This document shows, piece after piece, positions 8,325-16,374 of a DNA stretch of 39,011 nt. Position numbers and translations under genes: made by a program. Under the pieces are notes generated by a model. The model was not told where the DNA came from and made no database searches. It was given only the letters and a program-made list of their open reading frames with translations. The stretch comes from an uncultured Clostridia bacterium. Its GTDB lineage: Bacteria > Bacillota > Clostridia > Lachnospirales > CAG-274. The stretch spans positions 1-39,011 of the forward strand of contig CAJTVH010000024.1 in NCBI GenBank assembly GCA_910579745.1. Direction: 5' to 3'. How positions within the stretch are numbered: position 1 is the first letter of the stretch; each line of letters opens with the position of its first letter.

Positions 8325-11300
8325 ATGAATATACGATATATATATGGCGGCTCAGGCTCCGGAAAATCAAATTTATGTATCAATGAAATTTACGAAAAAT
8401 CAAAAGATAAAAGCAAAAATATAATATATATTGTTCCTGAACAATTTACCCTTCAGTCGGAAAAAAAACTTGTAACTAAATTTCATAACAAAGTTATTTT
8501 AAATATTCATATATTAAGTTTTAAGCGGCTCGCTCATACTCTTTTCTCAGAAATAGGCATGTCGGCCTCAAAAACACTTGGGGATATAGGAAAATTAATG
8601 CTTATAAGAAAAATAACATATGAGAACAGCAAAAATCTTTTTTATTTTAAAAAATCAATAGATAAAGATGGTTTTTTAGAAAATATAAGTAAATCTATAA
8701 CAGAGTTTTTTACATATAACATAACCTCGTCAGAACTTGAGAAAAAACTTGAAAGCCTAAAAGAAAAACCGAATCTCTATGAAAAAATGAGAGATTTAAT
8801 TTTTATATACAAAGAATATCTCTCATACCTAAAAGATGAATATATCTCTTCCGACGATACTCTCGATCTTCTTTCTGAAAAAATTAAAGATTCCGCCTTA
8901 ATAAAAAATTCCGAAATATGGATAGATGAGTTCAACGGATTCACTCCTCAAGAATTTAAAGTATTAAAAGAACTTTTCAAATACGCCGGACAAGTAAATA
9001 TAACTTTTTGTTTAGACTCAAAAAAACTTGAATATAGAACATTAAACGATTACGACCCTTTTTATGAGACAAAAAAAACAATAAATAAATTAAACACCTC
9101 GGCAAGAGAAGCAAACGCCGTATTCTTGCCCCACACTTATCTTAAAAATAATATAAGGCAGAAAAAAAATCCTGAGCTTTTACATTTGAGTGAAAATTAT
9201 CTTAATTTAAAAAAAGAACCCTATTTGAAAAAAACAGAGAATATAAAAATTATAGGAACAAAGAATAAATATGCTGAAATAAACGCTCTTTGCGCGAATA
9301 TACTTTCTCTTGTAAGGGATTATAATTACATGTATAAAAATATAGCCGTTATTTTAGGCGACATTGAATATGAATATATTATTAAAAGCTCATTTTCTCA
9401 ATACGATATTCCATATTTTATAGATACAAAAAAAGATATAACCTCAAACAGAATAATAGAGCTTGTGTGCTCATTTTTTGATATATTTACGTCAAATTGG
9501 GATTATGAACCTATATTCAGATTTTTAAAAACATATCTGACGCCACTTGAATCCCTTGACGTAAGTATTTTGGAAAACTACGTGCTTGAATGCGGAATAA
9601 AAGGAAAAAGCTGGTTTGCCCCAAAATGGGAATATGGTTTTTCAAATCCAAATTTTAACCAAGATGATATAAACTATTTAAAAGATTGTTTTATAGAATG
9701 CTTAAAACCATTTACCGACTACATAAAACCAAGGAAAAAATATAAAGTAAAAGAAATATCGTTAAGATTATATAACTTTTTAGAAGCTCTGCATTTGGAG
9801 GAAACTTTAAGTTATAAAGAAACGCCTGAATGTTTTCAAGTATATAAAATACTAATGGAGCTATTGGATAAAATAGTGGAAATTTTAGGAGAACAAGAAG
9901 TCAATATCTTAGAATACTCAAAAATATTAAATTCAGGCATAAAATCTTGTAAAACGGGGCACCTCCCCCAGACTCAGGATGAGGTGATAATAGGAGACTT
10001 AAAAAGAACCCGCCTTTCCGGAATAAAAATACTTTTTATACTTACTGTAAACGATGGAATTATTCCCTCAATTTCAAAAGACAGTGAAATTTTTTCGGAC
10101 GACGATAAAAGTTATTTAAACTTAAAGGGCATTGAGCTTTCCCCAACCTCATTTTTACAGACATCACAAGAAAACTTCCTTTTATATAAAATGTTTTCAA
10201 AACCTACGGATAAATTATATTTAAGCTATATAGCCGAGAGCGACGGAAAAGAAAAAAGACCCTCAAAAGTAATCTCAACTGTAAAAAAAATATTTCCCAA
10301 ATTAAAAGAAGCCACAGAAAAACCTTCACCGCTTGAGAAAATAACACTCTCCCTTCCAACGTTTACAGAGCTCTCTATTCCTCTTTTTCAATACTCAAAA
10401 GGAGAACCTCTTGACAATATATATAAAGACCTGTACACAATTTACTCAAAAGAAAAATATTATAATTTAAAGCTTAATAAAATGACAGATGAAATCTTCA
10501 CAAAAAAATATGAAGATACAATTTCTGAAAATTTAATCGAGAGTTTATACGGAAAAAATCTTCATTTAAGCACAACAAAACTGGAGAAATACGCTTCCTG
10601 CCCTTTCGCGTATTTTATGAATTATGGTTTAGAGGCGAAAAGCAGAAAAATATATGAAGTATCTAATCTGGATATAGGTTTGGTTTTTCACAAAATCCTT
10701 GAGGATTTCTCAAAATATATTTATATAAATAACTTAAAATGGGAAAATGTGACAGACAAAAAAATAAAAGAAATCATCGATGCCTCAATAGAAAACATTC
10801 TAAATGACTCAAAAAATAAAATTTTCTCAAGCTCCTCAAAATATAAATTTATATTAGACAGTATTAAAAAAGTTTCAGAAAAATCCATAAAAGCTCTTTC
10901 GGATCATTTAAAAAACGGAGAATTTTCTCCTCTAGACTTTGAAATTGGTTTCGGACCAAAAACAAGTCTTCCGGCTATTGTAATAGAGCTTAAAAACAAC
11001 TCAAAATTAATTTTAACAGGAACAATAGACCGAATAGATGTATTGAGAAAAGAAGGAAAAAATTATGTGAAAATAATAGATTACAAAACCGGTGAAATTG
11101 ATTACAATCTCTCCGACGTTTATTATGGTCTAAAACTTCAGCTTTTAATATATTTAGATGAGATTATAAAAAAAGGGGAAACCCTAATAGGCGAAAACAT
11201 AGTACCCGGAGGAATATTTTATTTCAAAATACATGAGCCTTTTATTGATTTGAAAGATGATATAAATACAACTAATGAAAATATAAAAAATCAAATCATA

Positions 11301-11705
11301 AACGAGTTTAAAATGGACGGCCTTATATTAAATGATATTTCTTTAATAAAAATGATTGATAAAATCGAAGGGAAAAAAACAAAAGTATTTCCTTTAGAAC
11401 TTAAATCTGATGGAACATTTTATAAAAGTAGCGAAAAAAAATTAGCTACCGCGGAAGAATTTGAGGCTTTAAGGACTTACGTTATTTTGCTTGCGGAAAA
11501 ATTCGGAAATGAAATATTACAGGGAAATATAAAAATTTCACCATACGAGAAAAGTTCCTCTCAGCCAAACTGCGTATATTGTGAATTTTCTCCTATATGT
11601 CAAATAAAAACAGACGAAAGAAATAATGTAAGAAAATTAAAAAGCTTAAAAAACCCATTAAAAGAAATTATGGACTTTATAAAAAACAATTCTTCCCTTG
11701 AATAA
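8325..11705 (+). CDS. addB: ATP-dependent helicase/nuclease AddAB, subunit B
   Basis: Subunit of the AddAB (RexAB) enzyme, which resects double-strand DNA ends for recombination. The 1126 residues show the AddB layout: Walker A YGGSGSGKS with the P-loop at 8-15, IIYIVPEQFTLQSE after it, a degenerate helicase middle, and a RecB-type nuclease domain with GTIDRID (899-905) and IIDYKTGE, whose Asp919 and Lys921 are the expected metal and catalytic residues. The iron-sulfur staple cysteines are all present: Cys759 (YASCPFAYF), Cys1083, Cys1086 and Cys1092 (CVYCEFSPIC). GGTTGGTG precedes ATG 8325. The usual partner addA does not follow: the gene ends at a terminator and meets a leftward sporulation gene. 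Confidence 0.95.
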   Translation: MNIRYIYGGSGSGKSNLCINEIYEKSKDKSKNIIYIVPEQFTLQSEKKLVTKFHNKVILNIHILSFKRLAHTLFSEIGMSASKTLGDIGKLMLIRKITYENSKNLFYFKKSIDKDGFLENISKSITEFFTYNITSSELEKKLESLKEKPNLYEKMRDLIFIYKEYLSYLKDEYISSDDTLDLLSEKIKDSALIKNSEIWIDEFNGFTPQEFKVLKELFKYAGQVNITFCLDSKKLEYRTLNDYDPFYETKKTINKLNTSAREANAVFLPHTYLKNNIRQKKNPELLHLSENYLNLKKEPYLKKTENIKIIGTKNKYAEINALCANILSLVRDYNYMYKNIAVILGDIEYEYIIKSSFSQYDIPYFIDTKKDITSNRIIELVCSFFDIFTSNWDYEPIFRFLKTYLTPLESLDVSILENYVLECGIKGKSWFAPKWEYGFSNPNFNQDDINYLKDCFIECLKPFTDYIKPRKKYKVKEISLRLYNFLEALHLEETLSYKETPECFQVYKILMELLDKIVEILGEQEVNILEYSKILNSGIKSCKTGHLPQTQDEVIIGDLKRTRLSGIKILFILTVNDGIIPSISKDSEIFSDDDKSYLNLKGIELSPTSFLQTSQENFLLYKMFSKPTDKLYLSYIAESDGKEKRPSKVISTVKKIFPKLKEATEKPSPLEKITLSLPTFTELSIPLFQYSKGEPLDNIYKDLYTIYSKEKYYNLKLNKMTDEIFTKKYEDTISENLIESLYGKNLHLSTTKLEKYASCPFAYFMNYGLEAKSRKIYEVSNLDIGLVFHKILEDFSKYIYINNLKWENVTDKKIKEIIDASIENILNDSKNKIFSSSSKYKFILDSIKKVSEKSIKALSDHLKNGEFSPLDFEIGFGPKTSLPAIVIELKNNSKLILTGTIDRIDVLRKEGKNYVKIIDYKTGEIDYNLSDVYYGLKLQLLIYLDEIIKKGETLIGENIVPGGIFYFKIHEPFIDLKDDINTTNENIKNQIINEFKMDGLILNDISLIKMIDKIEGKKTKVFPLELKSDGTFYKSSEKKLATAEEFEALRTYVILLAEKFGNEILQGNIKISPYEKSSSQPNCVYCEFSPICQIKTDERNNVRKLKSLKNPLKEIMDFIKNNSSLE

Positions 11706-11726
11706 AAAAAACTATATATAGAGAAA

Positions 11727-11766
11727 AAAAGCAGATTGAAAAAAATATTTTTTTCAATCTGCTTTT
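11727..11766. terminator. Perfect 19-bp palindromic terminator after addB
   Basis: The arms at 11727-11745 and 11748-11766 are exact reverse complements around a two-base loop, and they end in TTTT on the top strand and in A-runs on the other. It lies 22 bp after the addB stop codon. It shows that addB transcription ends here without reaching an addA gene. Confidence 0.85.
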
Positions 11767-12148
11767 CTATATTCGCTCTTTGATTAAAAAATTTTATATT
11801 ATGAGATTTTTAAACAACTATAGCTAAACAATAAAAAAATGAACAGTCTATATTTAACAAAACCTGATAAATCAATAAACTATTTTATTATTTCTCCGCT
11901 AAAATTTTTTGAACTGCTGTAATATTAATCTCAATCTAAACAATAGAATTATATATAAAAAATAATTAGGTAAACTCTAGTTTAAAAGTACTAAAAATGT
12001 TTTTTTTATTTTACTTAATTTATAGCTTTATTACTTTAAACACAAATTTTTATTTGCGCGAACTTAATATTTTCAAATAGCCCCTCGTATAAATTCTTAT
12101 ACAGCTTAAAAGTATTTCAATATATCTTAATATTTTATAATATACTTT
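11767..12148. other. Gene-free stretch between convergent genes
   Basis: 382 bases of AT-rich sequence between the addB terminator and the end of the leftward SpoIIQ-like gene. I see no reading frame, hairpin or repeat of note. Confidence 0.5.
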
Positions 12149-12973
12149 TTATTCCTCTTGAGATAAAATTATTTTAGGATCTGTACAAGAATCATTATTC
12201 ATAACCTTAAACTCAAGATGCGGTCCCAGTAAAGAGCTTTTATAAGACGGTTCAGATAAATTGCCTATTACAGCGCCTTCATCAACAATATCCCCTTCTT
12301 TCACAAGAACATTGTCCTGAAGCTGGCTGTATGTAGACAACCAGCCGTTGCCATGCTCAATAACAACCGACGTAAGATTTTCCTTATCATTAAAGACAGA
12401 CTTAACTTTTCCGTCAGCGGACGCTTTAATATCATCTCCTACGTTTCCAGAGATACATAAAGAATCGTTTGTCCTATACTGGTCAAGAGTTTTATCATAA
12501 ATCGCGGTTTCCATACTATAATCCATAACTATTTGTCCGGCGAGAGGCCAGCTCATTTCTTTTGAATCGTCAAAAAAAGTAAAATCTGTTTTGGATGACT
12601 TATTATTTTCGGTAGCTTTTTCCGTTGTGTCACTGTTTCCGCTTTGATTCTTTTTATTATCCTCCTCTTTGCTCTTCTGTGATACTTTGTTTTCAGAGGA
12701 TTTCTCGCTGTTCTTCTCACTTTTCTCAGCATAACCGCCACCCGCGTTTAAAGCGCTGTTTCCCGTAATTTGATTTTCACGATAACTTTTTACATCGCTT
12801 TGATTAACTTCCTCAGCTTGTGCCTGTTTTGTTTCCTCAACCCTTGTCTGCTTATCACCTTCCTTGTTTGACGCGATAATTCCCGTCATCGCAATGACAA
12901 TAGCGGCGCAAGAATAAATCGCTATCATAAAACCCTTTTTATTTGTTATTTCCTTAAATTTATTATTTTTCAA
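12149..12973 (-). CDS. SpoIIQ-like protein with degenerate M23 (LytM) domain
   Basis: A forespore-type envelope protein: short cytoplasmic start, one membrane helix at about 14-34, a long charged low-complexity linker (about 35-140) and a C-terminal LytM fold (WPLAGQIVMDYS to the end). Aligned to LytM, the zinc ligands His, Asp and His are replaced by Asn169, Cys173 and Glu254, and the catalytic His of YxHL is Gln217. Only the first His of HxH (His252) remains, so it should be enzymatically inactive, as Bacillus SpoIIQ is. SpoIIQ forms the channel between forespore and mother cell with SpoIIIAH. Start TTG 12973 is chosen because GGAGG lies 8 nt upstream; a GTG at 12982 overlaps that box. The adjacent sigE and spoIIGA support a sporulation role. 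Confidence 0.68.
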   Translation of the reverse strand: MKNNKFKEITNKKGFMIAIYSCAAIVIAMTGIIASNKEGDKQTRVEETKQAQAEEVNQSDVKSYRENQITGNSALNAGGGYAEKSEKNSEKSSENKVSQKSKEEDNKKNQSGNSDTTEKATENNKSSKTDFTFFDDSKEMSWPLAGQIVMDYSMETAIYDKTLDQYRTNDSLCISGNVGDDIKASADGKVKSVFNDKENLTSVVIEHGNGWLSTYSQLQDNVLVKEGDIVDEGAVIGNLSEPSYKSSLLGPHLEFKVMNNDSCTDPKIILSQEE

Positions 12974-13190
12974 TAATAACACCTCCGTTAATTATTATTG
13001 TCTGTAATCGATGTTATTATTCATATACAAATAACTAAAATAAAAAATTTCCTAACACATGCCTAAAAATTATTAAAACATCATAAAAATCAATATAAAT
13101 AACTCAATTATATTTTAAAATCATGTTATATTATATATTTTTATATATATTTTAATTTTAAAGACATTATAGGAAATTTTAATTAAATCT

Positions 13191-13919
13191 TCATAACATT
13201 TTTATAAATTCTTTTTTAAGACGTATAATAATCTTTTTTTCAAGTCTTGATATATAAGACTGAGATATACCCAGCATATCGGCGACTTCTTTTTGTGTTT
13301 TTTCGTCCCCGTTTTCATCAAGTCCAAATCTCAGCATAACAATCTTTTTTTCCCTTTTTGAAAGCTTCTCAATAGCTTTTCCTAATAAATCTCTATCAAC
13401 CTCTTCCTCAATATTCTTGGAAATAACATCCACATCTGTTCCCAAAATATCTGAAAGTAAAAGCTCATTGCCCTCCCAATCAACATTTAAAGGTTCGTCA
13501 ATGGATACTTCCGTTTTTATTTTCGTCGTTCTTCTCAAATACATAAGAATCTCATTCTCAATACATCTCGACGCATATGTAGCAAGTTTAATATTTTTAT
13601 CGGTTTTAAAAGTATTTATAGCTTTTATAAGACCGATTGTACCAATAGAAATTAGGTCTTCTACATTTACTCCCGTATTCTCGAACTTTCTCGCTATATA
13701 AACAACAAGACGCAAATTTCTTTCAATGAGAATAGATTTAGCTTCCTCTTCACCTTTGCCGCCAAGTTTCATAAGCATTTCATTTTCTTCCTCATGTGAC
13801 AAAGGAGGAGGCAAAACATCCGCCCCTCCAATATAATAGACAGTATTTTCAGAAAAATCCTCATACTCGTTTAATTTAATTTTTTTTATAACAGTATTAA
13901 TAATATCGATAATTTTCAA
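13191..13919 (-). CDS. sigE: RNA polymerase sporulation sigma factor SigE (pro-sigma-E)
   Basis: Early mother-cell sigma factor of 242 residues. The N-terminal pro-sequence ends in VYYIGGADVLPPPLS, matching the site where SpoIIGA removes about 27-29 residues in Bacillus. Region 2 contains RNLRLVVYIARKFENTG, VEDLISIGTIGLIKAI and FKTDKNIKLATYASRCIENEILMYLR. Region 4 ends in QKEVADMLGISQSYISRLEKK. The start is TTG 13919, with GGAGGG 6 nt upstream. It lies 184 bp downstream of spoIIGA, its processing protease, in the same direction. sigG, which often follows sigE in Firmicutes, is not here; the SpoIIQ-like gene takes its place. Confidence 0.95.
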   Translation of the reverse strand: MKIIDIINTVIKKIKLNEYEDFSENTVYYIGGADVLPPPLSHEEENEMLMKLGGKGEEEAKSILIERNLRLVVYIARKFENTGVNVEDLISIGTIGLIKAINTFKTDKNIKLATYASRCIENEILMYLRRTTKIKTEVSIDEPLNVDWEGNELLLSDILGTDVDVISKNIEEEVDRDLLGKAIEKLSKREKKIVMLRFGLDENGDEKTQKEVADMLGISQSYISRLEKKIIIRLKKEFIKML

Positions 13920-14103
13920 AGTAATCCCTCCATAATAATATTTATATTTCCTTATTATTCTAATTCTTTATTTTTGTTTAAGGAAGCCTCTTAATTCAAA
14001 ATAATAATCCCAAATAAAAGCCTGATTTTAAATAATATTTTCTTATAATTCCACTTTTTAAATTGAGATTATAATCAATAATAATCTTTTAAATAAATAA
14101 CCG

Positions 14104-15015
14104 TTAATATAAATCTGTATCTTTAAACATTTGAGGATTTAAAAGAGCGTTATAATCATCTGTCGCCGATAATTTAAAATCACATATTCCAATGACAGCC
14201 TTTTCAAAGCAAAACTCCTTTTCATAATGAATTACAGCCTTATCAGCTAAAAATCCCATAATCGCGCCTTTCCTTTTCCCTATACTTGAAAAGGGAATAA
14301 TCCTTAACTCAATATCAAAATCCCCAAATTTAATACAATCGTATATTTTATCGGGAACAGAATTTCCATTTTTCTCAAAAAAATTATTCATTCCATCGGG
14401 AATGACCTTTTTTAAAGCGCTAAGTTCAGCTATAATAACAGGTTTGCCACTTATAGGCTCATATAAAGAATTACCTGTATCAATAAGAGCTTTTAAAGTA
14501 GTTCTTTTATCTTTTAGAAAAATCTCCGCCCCACAGAAAACCTGCCTTTTTATCGTAATTTTTTTATATTGAACAATAACAAACTTAAGCAAAATATAAA
14601 AAAATGAGATTGAGAAAATCAAAAATTTAAGTGAAAAATTATGTATATATATATCAATAAAATTCCCTATAAAATTGGAAATATTACAAAAATAGAATAA
14701 CGCTGTCGCTAATCCTCCTACGGCGAAAGAAGTCACAATAAAAAAAATGGTGTTTTTCAAAAGTTCTTTTATATTAGCGGCTCCGAAAGTTATAAAAACA
14801 GAAAAAATTAAAATAATCAAAATCCATAAAGGATTGTAAAGAAAATTTAAAAAATCCACAAAAGTTATAACGCAATACGTAGCTGATGAAAAAAACGCCC
14901 CAAACAGCAATCTCTTTATTGATACATTTTTCATAATAAATTTTTTGGTTATCCAAAATATAAAAAAATCCATAAAAAAATTAATCAGAAAAATAATATC
15001 TACATAAACCTCCAA
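14104..15015 (-). CDS. spoIIGA: Sporulation sigma-E factor-processing peptidase SpoIIGA
   Basis: Membrane aspartic protease at the sporulation septum that cleaves pro-sigma-E. The N-terminal half has five or so hydrophobic helices starting with VYVDIIFLINFFMDFFIFWI, the recognisable SpoIIGA opening. The C-terminal protease domain has LKALIDTGNSLYEPISG, whose Asp179 matches the catalytic Asp of the DTGNS motif in Bacillus (Asp183). The start is TTG 15015, preceded by GGAGGGG 7 nt away; the ATG that follows GGAGG nearby is out of frame. The length of 303 residues is normal. It is expected to be switched on by Spo0A at the onset of sporulation, though I found no clear 0A box. Confidence 0.93.
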   Translation of the reverse strand: MEVYVDIIFLINFFMDFFIFWITKKFIMKNVSIKRLLFGAFFSSATYCVITFVDFLNFLYNPLWILIILIFSVFITFGAANIKELLKNTIFFIVTSFAVGGLATALFYFCNISNFIGNFIDIYIHNFSLKFLIFSISFFYILLKFVIVQYKKITIKRQVFCGAEIFLKDKRTTLKALIDTGNSLYEPISGKPVIIAELSALKKVIPDGMNNFFEKNGNSVPDKIYDCIKFGDFDIELRIIPFSSIGKRKGAIMGFLADKAVIHYEKEFCFEKAVIGICDFKLSATDDYNALLNPQMFKDTDLY

Positions 15016-15226
15016 GAAATATCCCCTCCGATTTCTATAAAAAAATTATAATAAATTCTCAATAAATATTTTGTAGTATTAATTAACATTGTAAAAAAAA
15101 TAAAATGACAAAGAATAATCTTTTTCGTTCCCTATTATTTTTATGCTTTACGATTAAAAAAATTTATTTTTAAAAAACATAATTTTACCATTCAAATTAA
15201 TTCTAATCTCATTTAAAAAATCTGAC

Positions 15227-15395
15227 ATTATAGTCAAACAACTTAAAAAATAAACAAACTCCGCGGCTAAAAATCATTTTTACGGTGCTGCTGTCAGTCG
15301 GCATAAACGGCCGACTATGATCCACCTCCACTGCCTTACTAAAATAATTTTTAGCTCGCATACTTTTGCTTTTTCTCAAATTCATTAATTATAAT
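15227..15395. repeat. Family B inverted-repeat element, copy 1 (about 169 bp), downstream end of Ter operon
   Basis: The reverse complement of this stretch aligns along its whole length with 26741-26908. Both copies have long imperfect inverted ends beginning near TATAGT, an inner closing stem (TAAAAATNATTTT with AAAATAATTTTTA), and a GC-richer core. Here the core contains AGTCGGC and GCCGACT as a perfect 7-bp stem (15295-15315); the other copy keeps a stem at the same place with different bases. There is no reading frame. The remaining sequence of 15016-15226 shows no gene. Confidence 0.75.
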
Positions 15396-15420
15396 ACCTG
15401 TTACAGCCATTTCAAACATA

Positions 15421-15455
15421 AAAAAGCGGATTGATTATAAATCAACCCACTTTTT
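15421..15455 (-). terminator. Terminator of the Ter operon
   Basis: A 16-bp stem with two mismatches (arms 15421-15436 and 15440-15455, three-base loop) lies 67 bp beyond the HAD stop codon and is T-rich at its far end on the minus strand. It is the expected end of the leftward Ter transcript. Confidence 0.7.
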
Positions 15456-15521
15456 ATATGTATAAAAATATACTTCTAAAATTTCTCTAAAACCAATACC
15501 ATTTTCACCAAACAACGGTCT

Positions 15522-16304
15522 TTATAACAAAAAATCACTTCTCCGCTCAACATTTTTTTCCGCTAAATTTAAAACAAAATTTAAAATTCCGTCAGAAAAA
15601 AAATTATCCTCAACAATAATCCCATTTTCTCCGACTTTTTCTCTCATCATATAATTAGGTACAATACCAAAATCAGCCTCTCTTATCATAGAAATGTCAA
15701 ATTCACTGTCCCCCGCGGAAATAAAAGTATTACCATTTATTTTTTCCTTAAATCTTCTCAAAGCCATTCCTTTACTCAATTTTTTAGGAATAACATATAT
15801 TTTAATCCCATTTTCAAAAACGTCTACAAGAGATAAATTCAAAACCCCCTTCAGTCTTTGTACCGACATAAAAGGTTTGTCACTTTTAGTAAAAATAAAA
15901 AGCTCGCTTATATTTCTCACATCAAAACATCTGTATTCATCCTCATATAAAATTTTCTCAGCCTTTTTTAATTCCTCAAAACATACGGAAATTAATCTTA
16001 AAGATTCTTTATACCATTCTTTATCTTCCTTGCCATTATTAAGGAGAACACCACCGTTACACACTAAAGAGAATTGAGGAACTCCTATTCCCAAATCTAT
16101 CCTCTCATATTGCTCAACAGTTCTTGTCGTTGTCGGAACAAATAAAACTTTTTTAACAATCTTTTTTAATAACTCATAACTGTTTCTTGTCATAAAAGAT
16201 ATTTGCCTTTCATTATATATCTCAACACAAATTTTCTCATCGGGAATGTCCCGTTTATATGAATAAATTAACGTGTTATCTAAATCTGAGTTAAAAATTA
16301 TCAT
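15522..16304 (-). CDS. HAD superfamily hydrolase of the Ter cluster
   Basis: A 260-residue Cof/sucrose-phosphatase-like HAD phosphatase. Motif I is FNSDLDNTLIYS with nucleophile Asp7 and general acid Asp9. Motif III Lys178 is in LSKGMALRRF, and motif IV is SAGDSEFD with Asp199 and Asp203. Start ATG 16304 follows GGGGGAG; upstream in-frame codons overlap a hairpin and do not look coding. It is the last gene of the Ter operon. HAD enzymes recur in Ter gene clusters as part of a proposed biosynthetic module that makes an unknown small molecule, so a metabolite phosphatase is the likely role. The substrate is unknown. Confidence 0.8.
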   Translation of the reverse strand: MIIFNSDLDNTLIYSYKRDIPDEKICVEIYNERQISFMTRNSYELLKKIVKKVLFVPTTTRTVEQYERIDLGIGVPQFSLVCNGGVLLNNGKEDKEWYKESLRLISVCFEELKKAEKILYEDEYRCFDVRNISELFIFTKSDKPFMSVQRLKGVLNLSLVDVFENGIKIYVIPKKLSKGMALRRFKEKINGNTFISAGDSEFDISMIREADFGIVPNYMMREKVGENGIIVEDNFFSDGILNFVLNLAEKNVERRSDFLL

Positions 16305-16333
16305 AAACTCCCCCCATAAATTAACGCCATATC

Positions 16334-16367
16334 TTAAAACCGCGGAACTAACGTCCCGCGGTTTTAA
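16334..16367 (-). terminator. Intercistronic hairpin between calcium ATPase and HAD genes
   Basis: A perfect 12-bp GC-rich stem (arms 16334-16345 and 16356-16367, CCGCGG core) sits between the ATPase stop and the HAD start. It is followed on the minus strand by only TTTT, so it may be a leaky terminator or an RNA-stabilising hairpin that lowers HAD expression relative to the upstream genes. Confidence 0.6.
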
Positions 16368-16374
16368 AATTTTT

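Noticed and set aside
12983..13190. Sigma-F/G promoter before the SpoIIQ-like gene
   Set aside because: A GTATA box and a GACAATAATA box are present, but the spacer is about 21 bp instead of about 15, and the -10 lacks one key G.
13417..13701. Rightward 94-residue frame opposite sigE
   Set aside because: It is fully antisense to a conserved sigma factor, with no ribosome binding site and no recognisable domain.
15263..15359. Riboswitch or conserved regulatory RNA
   Set aside because: The same structure occurs inverted at 26776-26873 inside longer elements with terminal repeats, and neither copy is placed as a 5' leader of a co-oriented gene in a consistent way.
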